From Galbula dea (Eukaryota > Chordata > Aves > Piciformes > Galbulidae): a stretch of 64,000 nucleotides of DNA. Below are positions 61,404-64,000 of this stretch, piece after piece. The notes beneath the pieces are model-generated. The model had not been told where the DNA came from, did not search any database, and saw only the letters and a program-made list of their open reading frames with translations. The stretch lies in contig VWZX01001949.1 of assembly GCA_013399015.1 (NCBI GenBank), positions 3,596,001-3,660,000 on the forward strand. The letters are read 5' to 3'. Position numbers and translations under genes: made by a program. Numbering within the stretch: position 1 is the first letter of the stretch; each line of letters opens with the position of its first letter.

Positions 61404-63363
61404 CTTTATGCATTGTTACTTGCATGGGAATGCTGCTCATCAGAGACATGTTGACATGAGCTTATGGAGATGGGCACAGGTGTGAATATTTTTTTCTTAA
61501 TCCTCCATAGTAGTGGAACCTGTTTTGTGAACTGGCAAGTACTTGGGGGCCAGATTTGGAAAGATCTTTAGCAGTGTGGTGGTTGTTATGGTTTAAAAAA
61601 AGAGGCTTGTTATTTAGCAGGAGTAGTACAGATAATTTTCACCTTTAGTTAGTTGGATGGAGCTAATGCTGTACTGCTGCTGAGATGTAGTAGGATTCTT
61701 TGTGAAGTGTGCACAGAGGGTCGTGACAATTTTGAAGAAAAAGTTGCTATTCTTTGACAGCTAACCAGAACCTTTCAACTCATCATACCTGTAGTAGTAA
61801 AGTGAAAATTAGCATTTTAAGTGCTATTTCACATAGTCAGGTCTGTGTGGGCAGGCTTCTGGCAGAATCTTGGTGATGTTGCGTAGGGGTCTGCCCACAC
61901 ATACCCAAGTGTGCCTATTTCTCATCACAGGCTGTGATCAAGGCCTTGTATGCCCTGCAGTGCTAAAGGGTTTGCTGCAACATCTGCCTTTTTTACAGGT
62001 TCTTTTTATCATTTGTATTGCTCTGCCTTAAACTTCATTGAAAAGATGGTAGGGTTAATCAACAGCAGATTAAAATTACTCTATAGTCTTGCCAGTGAAT
62101 GGAGATGGATGCTGCAGCTAGGATGATGAAGGTACAGTATGCATGGACTGATTTTTTCTCTTTGTTCACACTAACACAGAAGTAACTCAGGTGTACCTGT
62201 TGTTAATTTTTAACTCTCCTTGATTTTGACAAGGTTACAGAAACTGGAATTATAATCCTGAATATTATGATTGTTTCCATTTGTCTGTATGCCGTATTAA
62301 CTTAGTGAGGGCAATATGTGTCAGTGTGACTAGCACATCACGTTTCTGTGATAGAAAGATTATCTTGTGCTGGCTGAGGTTTCTTGAAGTGCCTTTAATA
62401 TTTTCTCCAGAACCCCCAAATTTCTCTCTATCCTCTACCAAAAATAATTTGGTGGTTAATACTCAACAGGCTCCAAAATAATTCAGCATATTGCTAGGTG
62501 ATTTAGATTTAAACAATGTTATTGAGTTAAATATAAGAAAGGTTAATAAACACTGATTTATATTGTGCTTTGGCCTACATCTGGAACTTCAGACCCCCGG
62601 TAAGCGAAGTCCATGTCTTCCGTGCAAAACAAGGGGCACATTTGTTGAGTAGTATGTGGCGTATACGGTGACAGAATTGTTTGTGGAAAGTCCACAATGG
62701 GAATTGTACTTGGCTGTCATGCTGTAGAACTGGGCTTCGAGGCTTTGAGATTTCAGGATCAGATTAAAAAATCATAAAGGTGGGAAAAGTCTGCCCATCC
62801 CATCCTTAAGTTTTTCTCCATTGTCACAGCCCTGGTGTTTCCTACAATACATTGCTGAGTACATGGCACTTACAGTTTGTTATACTCTGAAGCAAGATCT
62901 TTTTCAATGGAATGAAAGTTTATAAAAGTGCAAATAATGTGTATATGTCCCCTCAGAGGAGTGGTTTTGTGTGCCACATGCAAACACCATGTGGTTTCTC
63001 TTGGAAAACAGCATACTTTCTGTAGCTCCCTGTGGGAAGGCAGTATTTGATCTGAATGGTTTGGAACTAATTTATGGCAATTGAGAAATTAGATGCTGTA
63101 ATGTGCTATTAATTTCAATATTTCTTGTATTGCAAAGCAAATCAGTACAGATAATTTTTGGAAAGGCCTATCACAGATGAGTTTCAAAAGATCTTGTCCT
63201 CTCATGCAGAGCAGATTCTCTTTAATGTTGCATTTCCTTATGGGTCTTGATTTTGTATTCTTTTTAATTGCGTTGTTGCCTGCTATCTTGAAGGAAAAAG
63301 GAAAACAACAAAACACCTTTGAAAATGTTGAAACTTGCAGTGATGTTCATCACTTGCTTGATA

Positions 63364-63406
63364 CCAGTTCTTTTGCTTTTTCTTGGTGCCAGTTCTTTTG
63401 CTTTTT
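63364..63406. repeat. 18-bp direct repeat, 25-bp period
   Basis: CCAGTTCTTTTGCTTTTT occurs at 63364-63381 and again at 63389-63406 with no mismatch. This indicates a recent small tandem duplication inside the intron. Confidence 0.9.
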
Positions 63407-64000
63407 GCTTATTCTTTGTTTTGCCTCTTCTGCCAGTGTGTGCTTTGGCAGGGCAAGGGCTTGCTATATGTGTATGGCACCTGACACCATTGGGGTGGAC
63501 ATGGGGGGAAGATGAGTAATGAGCAATTGGATGAACACAGGTTGTCTGTGACTTCATTTATACCATGTGTCAGGGTTTGCTAAATTTTGATGGGTCTGGT
63601 GTGGACTACCAATTGATCTCGCTCCAAGTGAGTGATGTGCAGGAATGAGGGGAACTGCAAACATTGTCCTGTTGGTGAACAAAAACAAAGCTCCAAAAAC
63701 CGGGAGGGAAACTTTAGAAAATTTTAGAAATTCTTTTAATGTAAGTGTATGTGTCATTTAGCTGCAAATTCAATAAAATCAACCTTTTGCTTTTGGCAGT
63801 AACCTCTGATTCTATATTGGAGTTGAACCCTTCCCATTACTCCCTTGCTGCTGCTGGGACTCTTGCATGAATGAAGCTCTTGGTCAAAGCAGAAGAGAAA
63901 AATGTTTCTCGTTGTCCATGTGTTCACGTCTATGTTTTTGCAGCTTCTTATCTCCTGTTAGGAAGTGACCCATGAGAAGCAGTATCTTAATCTTGCTTTT

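Larger units (their letters stand above)
59587..64000 (+). other. MTSS1: MTSS1 intron 1 (5' part)
   Basis: The intron begins GTAAGAGACTG and continues to the window end. It stays GC-rich to about 59850, then becomes AT-rich. It contains a 20-bp poly-T (61290-61309), a T/G-rich tract (61331-61403) and a 25-bp-period duplication (63364-63406). No further exon, and no gene on the opposite strand, can be supported. Confidence 0.8.

Noticed and set aside
63568..63690. TGTCAGGGTTTG start resembling a bird ERV LTR edge
   Set aside because: No matching CA end, target-site duplication or polyadenylation signal at the right spacing was found.
1..64000. CRISPR arrays, operons, tRNA/rRNA genes or mobile resistance systems
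   Set aside because: None seen. The content is plainly a vertebrate nuclear gene pair with intergenic DNA, and no tRNA cloverleaf or B-box (GGTTCGAATCC) was found outside a chance match inside CR1.

Overview
This window is vertebrate nuclear DNA and almost certainly avian. Three things support that. First, there are two recognisable split genes with GT-AG introns, both encoding vertebrate proteins. Second, the interspersed repeats are CR1 LINEs with bird-type 3' ends and one CR1 ORF1 fragment, with no L1 or Alu. Third, there are decayed amniote or sauropsid repeats plus long G/T-rich (A/C-rich) low-complexity tracts of the kind common in birds. The species cannot be named from this sequence. 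There are no operons, CRISPR arrays, phage or bacterial systems.

Left end (1-5834, minus strand): the 5' half of SQLE (squalene monooxygenase/epoxidase). Six coding exons were assembled with exact splice boundaries. They give residues 1-372 plus the first base of codon 373; the remaining exons lie beyond position 1. Exon 1 encodes the 100-residue N-terminal membrane and sterol-sensing region and carries a run of ten glutamines. SQLE introns hold two CR1 pieces. The SQLE promoter/CpG island (about 6110-6960) has two CCAAT boxes, a YY1-like site, a polypyrimidine tract and two short upstream ORFs.

Middle (about 7 kb to 58 kb): a gene desert of about 50 kb with no supportable protein-coding gene. 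It holds a broken CR1 ORF1 (GDSL-type esterase) copy at about 7430-7960 and two good CTCF-type motifs in divergent orientation (8002-8017 minus, 15789-15804 plus). It also holds MIR-like and other ancient repeats, simple-sequence tracts and small palindromes. Some AT-rich stretches could be conserved regulatory elements, but that cannot be shown from one sequence.

Right end (58.5-64 kb, plus strand): the CpG-island promoter and first coding exon (59515-59586) of MTSS1 (MIM/metastasis suppressor 1), followed by the start of its first intron. SQLE and MTSS1 are thus head to head with 53,680 bp between start codons. From general knowledge the human 8q24.13 pair has the same divergent arrangement, with a larger interval containing ZNF572; no C2H2 zinc-finger gene is seen here.

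The two genes are functionally unrelated (sterol synthesis in the ER versus membrane curvature/actin). The most notable observations are the glutamine tract beside the SQLE sterol-sensing helix and the divergent CTCF motifs that may separate the two regulatory domains. I found no convincing new multi-gene system.
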